Below are positions 10,023 to 21,391 of a DNA stretch of 64,000 nt, piece by piece. Source of the DNA: Massospora cicadina. Its lineage: Eukaryota > Entomophthoromycota > Entomophthoromycetes > Entomophthorales > Entomophthoraceae. The position numbers were made by a program, and so were the translations under genes. Every line of letters starts with the position of its first letter. Position 1 is the first letter of the stretch. The stretch spans positions 94,845 to 158,844 of the forward strand of contig JAKSZP010006738.1 in assembly GCA_022478985.1 (NCBI GenBank). Reading direction: 5' to 3'. The notes beneath the pieces were generated by a model. It was given only the letters and a program-made list of their open reading frames with translations. It searched no databases and was not told the DNA's origin.

Positions 10023-11012
10023 GTGATGCTGCTCACGGAATCTGCGACAATGGCAGTGCGTGGCCCAGGCTTCCTAACAGAAGTAGTCCGCCCTCAAAGG
10101 GGCCTGCGACAAGGGGACCCCCTCAGCCCACTCTTATATAACTTCAGCCTTGACCCACTACTGCGAAATGTGAATGCCCAACTCACTGGGGTCCATGTGC
10201 CAGGCCAAACCCCAGTCAAGATGATGGCATTTGCAGATGATTGTGTGGTGGGGGTGTCTAATAACAAAGATGCACGCGCGCTTGAAGCCCTCATCCAGGA
10301 ATATTCCCGGGTAAGCAACGCGGCACTGAACGCCTCCAAAACCGAAATCATCCTCCTTGGTCAGTTTCAGAACTGCTGGGCCCCAGCAATCAGTTCCCAA
10401 CCCGGCCCATCTGCTCGCCCACGTCCACGCCTTACTAATTCAACACACACCGCTCCACTGGTGCTCCCCTTCGTGCCACGTCCTACCATAGGACTGGTGC
10501 GCCATCTGGGCGTGTGGATAGAGGCAGGCGGATATGCGTCAGCAGTAATGGAATGCCATATACTGGACAACATGATGAAGCGAATCGCCTCTCTCAGAGC
10601 CCACCCTACTACCCTCACTGGCAGGGTTGTTCTTGCCAACTCTATGCTCCTATCCAAAGTCTGGTTCAGAGCCCACGCCATCCCCTTCTCACCAAGCTTC
10701 TTCAAATCCTTGTATGCTTTGCTGCAAGGATGGCTTTGGTCAGGCCGCCCTCCACCAGTATGGCTAGAGGTCATGTTTGGCCCTCATCATCAAGGTGGCA
10801 TGGGCCTGCTTGACTTCAAAGCCCATGCTGCCAAGATCCTGGGCACTTGGATCGCGGCTGTCACCGCTCCTACACTCCCATCCCAACACTGGTCCCGCGC
10901 AGCCCTGCTCCAACTTCTCCTGAGCCTTGGGCCTCAACAATCCATCAAACCCCCACTCCCTGATGAAATACCTCGCATCACACACATCGGCCACAGGTCC
11001 TCACGGGACTAA
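10023..11012 (+). pseudogene. L1f-1 ORF2, reverse transcriptase catalytic half and thumb
   Basis: This is the longest open segment in the window, 329 codons. It holds RGLRQGDPLSPLLY (about 10098-10140) and the catalytic box AFADDCVVG (about 10228-10254) with both aspartates intact. NASKTEIILLG follows, then a long thumb/connector typical of L1-like elements with MLLSKVWF and the L-GWLWSGRPPPV region. It ends at a frameshift near 10990, and the C-terminal domain continues in another frame. Confidence 0.88.
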
Positions 11013-11826
11013 AACCCACTACAAACGAATCCTACTCTCCATGCGAAGTGCAGAATGGAGAATTCGTATTAGCGGACATACAACCCAAAGAGGCCGCCCC
11101 TCTCCTCAGTTCACACAAGAGGTACAGGGGCTACCCATCCATGATGGCGTGATCCCCATTCGACCCCATGTCCTATCCAGGGTGGACTACCTGGACATGA
11201 TGGACATCCCTTACTCCACTGAGACCCAAAAGACTATCTGGAAATATGCACACCATCCTCTGTTGCAGCCTCAAGTCCACTCCCATGTGTGGTGCTGCCT
11301 GAGGCGGGTGTATCATACAGCTGAGCGCTCTAACACTTTACACTCATCCTGTGTCGTGTGTGGTCAGTATGGAACGCTGTTCCACCGCCTGGAGAAGTGC
11401 CCCACCTCTAAAGTGATATGGCGCGAAGTCCAACGTCTGCTAGGCCAGGATCAAACGCATCCCTTCAGTCTGTCAAGAGATATGTTTGCTTCATCAATGG
11501 CCTCCCCCTCCCACCCTCCTCCGTGCTCTGGTGGTTGCAATCGCCATGTGGACTATCCACACGATTGTCTTGGATGCCATCGCTGGCTCCAACCCCACCC
11601 TCCCAGAAGCTGTCCACAGATTCCGGTCTCATTTGGTGGACCACTTTCAAGCGTGGATGTTTGGATATCTCCCACCGCATCGCTGACAGCTGGTCTCCCC
11701 CTGGTTCCCAGTCTGGTTCATCAAATCAGACCCCTTCCTCCACACGTGCTTAATAGTGGCTACGGCCCCTTCACACGTTCCCTCCCCCTCCCCATAAGTG
11801 GCGTTCCCGCTGGCAACAAGAGATAG
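10927..11826 (+). pseudogene. L1f-1 ORF2 C-terminal domain with CCHC (zf-RVT-like)
   Basis: The in-frame part after about 11000 matches L1f-2 (RGRPSPQFTQEVQGLP, then SRVDYLDMMDIPY). Near 11355-11430 it holds SSCVVCGQYGTLFHRLEKCP...IW. This is the CX2C..H..C pattern that ends many L1-like ORF2 proteins (zf-RVT type). Beyond 11450 the reading frame wanders and I would not trust the translated tail. Confidence 0.7.
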
Positions 11827-11885
11827 CATCGCTTCTCTGGGGTGCCTCACCTGGTACTAAGTTTTGTCTCATCTGAGTCATATTC

Positions 11886-11914
11886 GGAAGTGTCCGTCCC
11901 ATGGTCAGCCTTCC
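11886..11914 (+). other. 3'-terminal hairpin of L1f-1
   Basis: GGAAG (11886-11890) pairs with CTTCC (11910-11914). An inner CCG/TGG stem (one G-T wobble) closes a TCCCA loop. It lies 21 nt from the element end. Same length and layout as at 51707-51735 and 296-324. It is likely the RT recognition structure. Confidence 0.75.
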
Positions 11915-11935
11915 CCACAACAAAAACATAAATTT

Positions 11936-12296
11936 AAACTATCAACAATACTTCTCTTCTAATCTACTCATCTCATTGATATCTCAGCGACTTCAGTTGA
12001 TACCAACCATTTTTCTTAGTAATTTGTTTCACCGCATCTCATTGGTTATGGAAGAGGTTACTATATATATATTGTTTTCACGATCACCTAGTTCAAAGCG
12101 ATTTTTCCAATTAATTTTGCGTTGACATCTCCTAAACATCACATTTAATAGCAATCCAATACCATCCAATCTAGCCAAATATTGCCTCATTATAAGGTGC
12201 TCAAAAATTGTAACTCATATTCAGAATCAGCAGATTCTACCCCATTCTACCATAATGACTTAGGGCTTATTTTCCAGTCATATCAGATTTTTGACA
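11936..12296 (-). repeat. GypA-1 3' LTR, second part
   Basis: It begins with the second copy of the L1f-1 TSD and resumes the LTR interrupted at 6661. It ends GACA (TGTC on the element strand), followed by the polypurine tract read on minus as AAGGGGG. Confidence 0.75.
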
Positions 12297-13600
12297 CTAA
12301 CCCCCTTGATTGGATGATAAGGCTCCTATTGCTTATACTCCGGGAGAACTTTTCATGTACTTTATTAATGATCTGACTACTTGCAGGGTCCTTTATTGTG
12401 TAGGCATTAACGCCCAAATTTTCAATTATCTCAAATGGACCAAAACAGATGTTGGCCAACTTGTGTCTCTACCCAAACCCGTGCTGGTCATGGAACAAAA
12501 TTATATCCCTAACTTTGGACTGCACTAAGCCACTATGCCACACCTGATCGCCAGCCTGACTCTTAATCCTCTTGGCTAACCTGCACGAGTATGCTTTGGT
12601 TTGCAGCTTGATCAGTGTGTCCGCTAGGTTAGTCAAATAGTAGTGGGGGTCCATTATGCCTTTATCTTCTACATAAGATTAAAGCAGCGCTGGAAGAGCA
12701 GGATATCATCCATACAATAACTGGAAGGGACTTTTATCCTGTGGCTGGAATAATAGCTAATGTATAAGCAAAGACAGTGGTGGAAAGGAGGGAACTTCAA
12801 TTGGAGGTCCAATCCATTACCAATTTCTGAAGTATGTTCACCAAGGTCCCATTAATGCATTTTCCCATCCCATTGGACTTGGGGTGATATGGGGCTGTCA
12901 GAACCCCACGGATGGCCATCAGTTCATTAATCTTGGGTAAAATGTTGGTGGTAATGTTGGTTCCATTGTCAGTAAGGATGAAACGGGGACAGCCATGTCA
13001 CTGAATTATACATTCCATCACAAACTTTGCCACTGTGATAGCCCCCAAATTGCATATTGCCCGTTCCTCCACCCACCTGGTCAAGTGGTCAATTGTCACC
13101 AAAATATACTCGGACTGATTTGCTCCAGTTGGCAGAGGACCCATATATCAATAGAAACCGTATGTCAATCAAAGTGAGGTATACTATCTGGTAGGAAGTC
13201 TTATGGGGGAACGGCTTTTAAATTGGCATGGTGGTAGCAAAAAACGGTGCTAAGCAAGTAAAATTGCATGCTTTCCCATTAGTACCGAGGGCACAGCAAT
13301 TCCAAGGTTTTATGTATTCCCCATGTCAGACTGCTTGGTGTGCGCTCATGATAATGTTGGGTCAGGTGGAAGGCCTTGGGAATTTTACCGTAGTGTCCCA
13401 TATTCACTTATACAGCTCGCCATTTTTCTGGGACATATTACCTTTATTACGTCCAGTACTTTGATGACTTGAGGCAGTTTATCGTCATACATTCTGCTGA
13501 GCATCTTACCAAACATTATCTAAAATATTCGAGTTGGGTCAACATTGGGACAAATATACACACTGAGAATTTTATCTAGCTAGTACAGATCTCAATCTCA
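12297..13600 (-). pseudogene. GypA-1 integrase
   Basis: The polypurine tract complement (CCCCCTTGA, about 12301-12309) is followed on minus by the integrase end. 12469-12654 carries the C-terminal part with a GDQVWHSG...LFHDQHG block (GPY/F-like region). Near 12965-13110 lie the core motifs GPLPTGANQSEYILVTIDHLT (first Asp), LTDNGTN (second Asp) and YHPKSNG. Integrase inserts the cDNA into host DNA. Stops split every segment. Confidence 0.7.
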
Positions 13601-14930
13601 AAACCTGCACTAGGGTGGAAGAAGTTTTAACTGCCAGGCTAACCACCATTTGCTTATCAACATTATGTCGCTCATATCTGCCATAACTGCAATTGTTGGT
13701 AATCTCGATAAGCAATCTGCATTCTGGTGTTTGGATTCCAGTTTGTGAAGAATCTCAAAGTTTTAATCCTGAAGTTTAAGGGCCCATTGGGATAGACACC
13801 CCTCAGGCTCTTTAAGGTTCTGCAACCAGCGTAAAAAGACGTGATTCATTACAGCTTTAAACTTTATGCCATGCAAATATACTCAAATTACTTATAAGCT
13901 TAGATCACCACTAAGCACTTCTTCTCAGTCACAGTATAATTACGTTTGTGGCTATTCAGGCTTTAACTGCAGTATGCCACTGGGTGCTCCTCCACAACAT
14001 AATCTTTTGGGACTGAACTGCCCACATGATGGAAAGGGAGGCATTTATCTGTATGATAAACTCTTTATCAAAATTGGGATAATGCAGTGCTGGCACACTG
14101 CTCACACAGTCCAAAGTGTATTGAAGGAGCATTGACAGCATTCTGTCCATTCAAATGCGGCATCCTTCTTTTATAGCTCAAACAGCAGACTTCGAGTACA
14201 GCTAAAGTTGGGTATAAAGCAGCAGTAGTAGCTGACCATCCCTAAAAATACTTGTATATATCGCTTACTGTTTGGTATAGTCATCTTCCAGATGGCCTTT
14301 ACCTTAACTGGTTGGGGCCACAGCCCTGTCGCATCTACCACAAACCCAAGGTACTCCAGATTATCCTTAAAAACTGACATTTCTGAGGTTTGATTTTAAT
14401 GTTGGCCTCATCTAGGTGGCGGAATACCTCCTCCAAATGGTTAAGGTGCTCAGAAAACGTATGAGAGTTTATGTTGATATTGTCAAAGAATATGAGGACA
14501 CATGACAGCTTTAGGTCTCCAAGAATGGTGTCCATGGCTCGCTGAAATGTAGCCAGGGCATTACATAGTCCTTGAGGCATTCAACTGATTGTAAAAGCAA
14601 CTTGGATGAGATAATGGCGCATTTTTCTTGTACTGCCACAGTTAATTCGATTTTCCAATAACTGGATATCAAGTCTATTGCTGAAAATTAATGAGATCAA
14701 CTTAACTAATCCAAAGCATCTCAATACTCAGCAAGGAGAATGAATTCTTCTTGATTATATTATTGAGCTTCTGGTAGTCTATTACTATGCGGTTAACTGT
14801 CCTTCTTTTTTTCAATTAGATCAGGCAAAGCCTACAAACTTTTTGATGATTCAAGCATCCCTTGTTCCAGCAGCTTATCAATTTTTCAGTAACAACGTCC
14901 TCATATACCCTCAATTGGCGGATTGGCTGA
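13601..14930 (-). pseudogene. GypA-1 reverse transcriptase and RNase H
   Basis: RT: 14335-14580 carries MPQGLCNALATFQRAMD and a degenerate catalytic box FFDNI in place of Y-L-D-D-I; then DEANIKIKPQKC. 14171-14380 holds the LEYLGFVVD and FLGMVSYY connection. RNase H starts near 14100 with YPNFDKEFIIQINAS, where the first catalytic Asp reads Asn. The domain order is normal for Ty3/gypsy. The RT cannot be active. Confidence 0.75.
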
Positions 14931-16180
14931 GAGCTAATAGGAGGATGATCTCGTCTCCAATTAATGGACCACCTCCAGTGTGCACCCTAAATCATGATCG
15001 TTGACAGCAAAGGTCTCTTTATATTTTTGAATTAAAGCTTTTGCCTGATTTTTCTAGTAGTCCAAAAACCACATTAAATTTTCACGTGGTATGACCACCA
15101 TTATGCCAAGCTAGGGTTTGATGGTAAGACCAAATTTATCCAGCAACCTGAACTCATGAACCCAGAGGACCTCCTCAACTGTGGCCAAATGTAACTACGC
15201 CACTATTTGGTGATGGCATTCACATGGTTCTACTCTGGAGATTTGCTACCAAATCTTAATCTCCCCATGTTCCAGAAGTATAGTGCCTGGATCCGCATGA
15301 GGCCAAACCCACAATTTCTGGTAGGGCCCAATGACCACCCCTTAAAGCCCAACAGGCACATCTTCCTCTAAATCCGTGTTTCTTTATTACTTTGTGCCCA
15401 GAGGGAATGGATATAAGGTAAGCAGCTCTGAGTGCTAGCCCTTGATATTCGTATATTTGATGGGGAAGGGCCTAGAACTTGCTCTTAAATCAGTGTTAGC
15501 AAACTGGAATTACCCCATCACTATAAGCAAGGGGGATCTTCCTATGTGCACCAAGTCTTTTGGAACTCTGCTGAAAGTGAAATTAATTGGGATCCATTGC
15601 ACCAAAATCTCTAAGGTCTCTCTCATTATACAATGACAGCACCATAGTTTCACATAAAGTGGTTCCAATCAACAGGTCGTAATTGCTGTTTAGTAACACT
15701 ACAGCCAGAGCTGCAACAGCAATTGATTCAAACTGCAACAGAAGTGCGCTATAAGCTCCATTAGAGGCTTTGTTTTCTACTCCAGCGGTCCCATAGTCCT
15801 TCAATGTTTCACATCAGGTTTTAATGCTAGCTTTTGCCACCAGCTTAGTGGAAAATATGTTAACTAGAGCCCATATCTATTATAGTGCAAACTTGAGCTT
15901 TTGCTATAACAATGTCACAGTATGTACACTTTAAGTAGGATGAATGTTGACTGTTTAATACATGAATATCCAAATGATTGCTTTTCCCAAGGAAGCTCAT
16001 AATAACCTTACCAACTTTAGGGTACCTTTTAACAATAGTATCCACTGGGAAGGCAACGTCTGCTCTTCTTAGGGAAAGTGCATTTGCAGACGGTTCCAGT
16101 TTGTCTGAAGAACTTTGTTTATACATTTGACATGCGTATGGCTTTGGTTGTCCTATGGATCTTTCCACCACCATGACCTT
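14931..16180 (-). pseudogene. GypA-1 protease and protease-RT spacer
   Basis: The ORF at 15860-16174 carries the region upstream of protease (LEPSANALSLRRADVAFPVDTI, also seen in GypA-2 and at the window end in GypA-4). It then reaches the active-site region, which reads I-I-D-M-G instead of D-T-G. Downstream, decayed spacer matches the better preserved 19957-20304 segment of GypA-2. The aspartic protease would cut Gag-Pol. Confidence 0.6.
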
Positions 16181-16790
16181 GGCTTGTGTTGGTGTCAGTA
16201 CATTTACTCCCCCACCACCTGCTGATATAGGAATGTATCATCGTACTGGGGGCTTCCAATGCATATACATCAATAGATTCAGTTGGGACGTTTGAATTTG
16301 GGAAAGCAGAGGTAGAGCCCCTTCTCTACTCCTCTCTGACTTTTCCTGGTTTCATTGATCCTGCTGTATGCAATGGACCTGTCAATTGGGGCAACCTTGT
16401 GCCAATTGCCCAGGGCGACAACATTTCTTACACTTTATCCCATAGGGCCTGCATCCTTGAATATTGTTAGTTAGTTCATGCAGGTGTTGTATGGAAGGTA
16501 CTCAGTGTAAACAGGACTAGAGCGATAGAATGACTGCTGACGGTCAGCAAAATTAAGCTCAGGGTGGTAGTTAGACCGTTGATGATAAGCAGGTATGGGG
16601 AAGACGTCTAACTGCTGGGCAACTCAGTTGAATCTGAACAGGACAGGTAATTTTACCGTAAATAAGATGATACAGCAATGGTAGTAGAAGGAATCCACTT
16701 TGTATTGAGTGGCAGGAAGCTAGCGGATATATAGTGCAAGAACTTAACTAATTTTTATAAAAGGGTACTTATTAATCCAACATCAGGGTC
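16181..16790 (-). pseudogene. GypA-1 Gag C-terminal part (nucleocapsid region)
   Basis: By alignment with GypA-2 (21108-21391) and GypA-3 (44856-45132), this holds the zinc-knuckle region and the acidic PES-Y-AE-PQYD block. The knuckle near 16380-16460 is recognisable by position but degenerate. It is cut at 16790 by GypA-2; gag resumes at 29563. Confidence 0.5.
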
Positions 16791-16795
16791 ATGAC
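16791..16795. repeat. GypA-2 TSD, left copy
   Basis: ATGAC is repeated at 29558-29562, immediately outside the other LTR. Five bases is the usual Ty3/gypsy TSD length. Confidence 0.85.
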
Positions 16796-17358
16796 TGTTA
16801 TAAAATTAGATGGTACCGTTAGGATCCACCATATTGTTTGTACAGGTCAAACCCACTGAGCAACAGACAGACGATGTGGGGAATGTCACTCCTTTGGACA
16901 ATCTTTTAAATATACTAAAAATAGGAGTAATTGTACCAATTGACTCTTTTATTTATTTTTATTAAATACAGCGATCTTTCACTATCCCATTCTCTCTCTA
17001 CTATTAATAACCTTCTCCTCTCAATTGCCAATCTCGCTTATATGCAGCTACTTCAGGAGATACTGCACTCATAGCTTGGGCTATTCTATTCCACCTATTC
17101 TACTCAAATTTAGCTTGTTATTCTATAATCCTCTATCACCCTAATTATAGGCGTTTTACTTTGTATTTGTCAAAATTCAACATTGCCTTATTGACTTATC
17201 GCCTTATTTAGAGGTGATCAATAATAACCCATTATATCCCAATATTGCCTCGGTTTGAGGCACTCAAATAATTGTAACTGATATCATGTTCAGCGGATTC
17301 TTCCCAATCCGCCCTAAATGTCCCACGATTATTGTCCAGTCATATTGGAATCATGACA
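16796..17358 (-). repeat. GypA-2 3' LTR
   Basis: It runs from TGTTATAA to ATGACA on the plus strand (TGTCAT...TAACA on the element strand), 563 bp, roughly 80-85% like its partner by eye. A polypurine tract follows at 17359-17372 (AAGGAGGGGGT on minus). Confidence 0.88.
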
Positions 17359-18640
17359 AGACCCCCTCCTTGACTGGATGATAAAGCATCTATTGTTTTT
17401 ATGGTCAAAGGAACTTTGCGTGTACCCATTTAATGATCTAACCACTTGTGGGTCCTTGATGTTATACGTGTCAACCCCAGTTTTCTCTATAACATCAAAC
17501 GGACCAATCCATATACTGGCCAGCTTGTGTTTCCAGCTATATCCATGTTGGTCATGGAAGAGAACATATCGACTTCCTTGAATGGAGCCAGCCCACTGTG
17601 ACGTACCTGATTGATGGCCTTATTCCTCTTCTTCTTGGCTAAGCTGAAGTAATATGCTTTGGTTTGCAGTTTTATCAAATTTTTCATGAGGTTAGTCAAA
17701 TAGCAGTGGGGTTCTATTACGCTGGTGTTTTCTACACATGAATAAAGTAACACTTGAAGGGCCAGGTGTCAGCTGTATAGTAGTTGGAAGTGACTCTTCC
17801 CCGTGGCAGAATGGCAACTAACGTTATATGTGAACATGGTAGTGGAAAGCAGAGAGCTCCAATCAGAAGGTCAATCTGTTATAGTTTTGTAGTATGTTCA
17901 CCTGAAACCCATTCACCCATTTGACCATTCCACTAGATTTGGGGTGTTATGGGGTCATCAGAACCCTACGGATTCCCATAAGCTTGTTCAGTTTAGGGAT
18001 GATATGTGAGGTGAAGTTGGTTCCGTTATCAGTGAGAATGAACTGAGGGTATCCATGTCACTGAACAATGCATTCCATCACAAACTTGGCCGCTAAAAAC
18101 TACCCCCAAATCTCTTTTTTTCTCACTTTGACCCAATGGTCAAGTGGTCGATAGCCACAAGAATGTATTTACACCAGTTAGCTCCTGTTGGCAAGGGACC
18201 AACAACATCTAGGGAAACTGTGTGCCAAGCATAATGTGGTTTCACTACTCAGTATGAAGTCTTGTGGTGGAATGGCTTTTTTACTTAGCACTGATGGCAA
18301 CAGGAAATAGTTTTAAGCACATAAAGCTCATGATTTCCCAATATTACAGAGGAAGCAACAGCTCCATTGTCTTGCACACCCCTATGCCTGACTGCCCTGT
18401 GGGCGCTCATAATGATTCCTGGTCATGCTGAAAGTGGCGGAAAATTCACCATAGAATTGCCAATCCGCTTGTACAGTTCTCCATTCCAATGGAAAATAAT
18501 TGTTCGAATCTCATTTTTACACTTTGATCACTTGGGGCAGTTCATCAAATTTTCCGCTGAGCATCTTATTGTACATTATGTTACCGAAGTCCGCTGTCAC
18601 TGCAACAGTCAGCAATTAAGATAGACAGTAACGTTCTGAT
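17359..18640 (-). pseudogene. GypA-2 integrase
   Basis: 17487-17753 holds the C-terminal region (LAKKKRNKAINQVRHSGLAPF). The core region near 18120-18240 encodes VGPLPTGANWCKYILVAIDHLT with the first catalytic Asp. Near 18000-18060 the second-Asp block is present but degenerate. Colinear with GypA-1. Confidence 0.65.
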
Positions 18641-19900
18641 TCTTTACTCCTGGCCGATGGAGGATCTCAAAGTCATAAGCCTGCAACTTAAGATCCCATA
18701 GAGCCAAACGTCCTTCAGGTTCTTTAAGGTTCTGCAACCATCGTAATGATGTGTGATCTATTACAACTTTAAACTTTACCCCATGCAGATAGACTCAGAA
18801 TTACTTATATGCATGGATCACTACTAAACACTCCCACTAAGTCACAGTATAATTACGCTTGTGACAGTTCAGACTTTGACTACAGTACACTACAGGATGT
18901 CCCTCTCCATTGTCATCTTTCTAAGAAAGTACTTCCCCAAAAGCGGAAAGGGATGCATCCATTGGAATGATAAACTCCCAATCAAAGTTCAGATATTGTA
19001 ACATCGGTGGCTAATCAATGCCATATGAAGTGTATAGAAAGCGGATTGATGACGCTCCATCCATTCAAACACTGCGTACTTTTTTAAGAACTTGAATAGC
19101 AGCCCCCCAATACAGCTAAAATTAGGGATAAAGCGCCTTAGTAAATGACCATTCCCAAAAATACTTGTATGCTGTGTTTACTATTAAGAGTAATTATTTT
19201 GATAATGGCCTACACCTTAGCTGGCTGTGGTTTCAGCCCTTTAGAGTCTACCATAAACCCCAGGTATTCCAGCTGATCTTTGAAGAAGTTACATTTTTGA
19301 GAATTGATTTTAATGTTCGCCTCAGCCAGCCAGCGGAATACTGCTTCTAGGTGGTTAAGATTCTCAAAAAAGTTTTGAGAGAAAACATTAATATCATTGA
19401 GGTATACAAGGATGCATGATAGTTTCAGATCACCAAGAATATTATCCATGGCTTGCTGAAATGTAGCCGGGGCGTTGCACAGCCCTTGAGGCATCTACAT
19501 AGGTTGAAAAAGGCCTTTTGGAGGAGATTACAGCGCATTTTCCTGTTCCACTGCGGGTAACTTGATCTGCCAGTAACCTGATATCAAGTCCATTGCAGAA
19601 AAGTAACGGGCTCCCCAAAGCTGATCCAAAGCATAGTTGATCCTTGGCAAAGGATATGAGTCCTATTTTGTAATACTGTTGAGCTTCTGGTAGTCTATTA
19701 CTATTTAGTTGGTGCAGTCCTTCTTTTTTACAATTAGAACAGGCGATGTCCACAGGCTTTTGGACGGTTCAAGCATCCCTTGCTCTAGCAACTTATTAAT
19801 TTCATTAGTGACAATGTCTTCCGCTGCCCTGGATCAGCGGATTGGCCAGGACCTTATAGAAGTTTGATCTCTGGTGTCTACTTGATGGACACCCCCAAGC
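18641..19900 (-). pseudogene. GypA-2 reverse transcriptase and RNase H
   Basis: 19210-19494 is a clean RT stretch: MPQGLCNAPATFQQAMDN, the box LVYLNDINVFS at 19393-19404 (Asn for the first catalytic Asp), then LAEANIKINSQKCNF and LEYLGFMVDSKGLKP. RNase H begins near 18990 with LNFDWEFIIPMDAS, keeping its first Asp. RT blocks upstream (to about 19900) are broken by stops. Confidence 0.78.
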
Positions 19901-21107
19901 ACACCCTAAGTCATGATCATTGACAGTGAAAATCCCCTTGTGCTTCTGAAATAAAGCTATTGCTTGGTTTTTTGCTCTTCTGACAGTCCTATTAAATTAC
20001 TCCACAGTATCACCATTAGTACACCGGTCAATGCCTTGACTGTTAGACCAAATTCGTCCAACAACCCAAAATCATGAACCTGAAGGACCACATCTATTGG
20101 AATCAAATGTAAATACGCTACAATTTGGTGTTGGTAGATTTTCATTGGATCATTCTGGAGATTTTCTAACAAGACATTAATCTCTCCATGTCTCAGAAGT
20201 ATAATCCCTGGATCCATGTGCAGCTCAAACCGCGTTTGATGATAGAGCCCAATGACTTCCCCATATAGCCCAATAGGTACGTCCACCTCTAACTCAGTGT
20301 TCACTAAGACTTGATGTCCAGAAGGAATAGATTTAGGCCCTGCAGCTTAAAGAGGTATCCTTTGATATTCATATACCTGCTGGGGAAGGGGCCGAGTCTT
20401 GTTCTTCAGTCAGTGATAATAAAATGCATCACTCAATTGGTATAGGCAAGGTTGATATTGCTCATATGCACTGGATCCTTTGGTACACGGCTAGTGGTGA
20501 AGTAAATTGGGATCCGCTGACTCAGAATGGCGAGGGTCTCCTCTGTCATATTAATGACAGCCCAAAAATGGCGCAGGAAAGCAGTTTTAATTAACAGGGA
20601 GTATATTTGTTTGGCAGCTCAATCGCCAGAGCTACAACAACAATGGACCCAAAGCGCAGAGGTTGCACACTATAAGACCCTCAGAGATGGTGTTTACTGC
20701 TCCAGCAGTTCCGTACACCATTTGATGGTCCACATCAGGTTTTAATGCCAACTTTGTCATTAATTTAGTGGAAACTATGTTGACTGGAGCGCCAGTATCT
20801 ATTATAGCTTGAACCCTATTTTTTGATAAAAAAATATCACAGTATGTACACTCAGAATAAAAATAATATTGACTGTTTAATACGTGAACATTTACAGGCT
20901 TTCTTTTTCAAGAAAAATCATTATTCCTTACTGAATTGGGGGTATTCTTTAAAATGGCATCTACCAAAAGGGCGACGTTTACTACTTTCAGAGTTGGCGC
21001 ATCTGCGGCAGAATTGAGTTTGTCTTAGTAAGATTGATCAAGCATTTGAAAGCATATGGCTTCAGTTGTTCTGGGGACTCTTCTTCTGCCACCACTTTGG
21101 ATTGAGC
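19901..21107 (-). pseudogene. GypA-2 protease and spacer
   Basis: Near 20700-20830 the minus strand encodes VQAIIDTGAPVNIVSTKLM, an intact aspartic protease active site (D-T-G-A), followed by GTAGAVNTISEG. Downstream, 19957-20304 is a 115-codon spacer with ELEVDVPIGLYGEVIGLYHQ and a Leu-rich end, before RT. This is the best preserved protease of the GypA copies. Confidence 0.72.
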
Positions 21108-21391
21108 TCATGTTACTACGTTTACTCCTAAAACTTGTTGCTGATGTAAAAGTCTGTTATCATACTGAGGGATTTCCGCAGGGTATACTACTATTGATTC
21201 AGGGACGCGTTGAGTTGGTATTGCGAAGGTAGAAGATCCCATCTCTACTTCGCTCCATCTTTTCCCTGATATTAATGATCTTAGAGTACATAGTTCACAA
21301 GCGGTTGTGACAGGATTTTGCCAAATGACTAGGGCGGCCACATTCATAGAAGTTAACCCCATAAGAGCCACGTCCTTGATTATCATAAGAG
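21108..21391 (-). pseudogene. GypA-2 Gag nucleocapsid region, cut by ChromoC
   Basis: Minus-strand coding includes ECGRPSHLAKSC, a zinc knuckle missing its first Cys. The block EKMERSEVEMGSS...PQYDN follows, also present in GypA-3 and GypA-4. The insertion of ChromoC falls just upstream of the knuckle; gag continues at 27604. Confidence 0.68.
21387..21391. repeat. ChromoC TSD, left copy
   Basis: AAGAG is repeated at 27599-27603. Confidence 0.85.

Larger units (their letters stand above)
6662..11935 (+). mobile_element. L1f-1: full-length L1-like LINE inserted in a GypA LTR
   Basis: This is a 5.27-kb non-LTR retrotransposon with a 15-bp exact TSD. Order: 5' UTR with a hairpin, ORF1 (CCHC), ORF2 (AP endonuclease, reverse transcriptase, C-terminal CCHC), then a 3' UTR with a 29-nt hairpin ending in ATAAATTT rather than long poly(A). 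L1f-2 (51691-56954) is colinear over its whole length, which fixes both ends. The endonuclease type and FADD-type RT place it in the L1-like group. ORF2 is broken by stops and frameshifts. CpG dinucleotides remain fairly common, so it looks younger than its GypA host. Confidence 0.9.

Noticed and set aside
18490..18505. GTTCGAATCTC resembling a tRNA B box
   Set aside because: It lies in GypA-2 integrase with no A box or clover-leaf nearby, and the matching place in GypA-1 lacks it.
19393..19404. Y-L-N-D as a functional RT variant shared by several elements
   Set aside because: The change is explained by CpG decay of CTCGAT, and all elements carrying it are otherwise inactivated; GypB-2 keeps Y-L-D-D.
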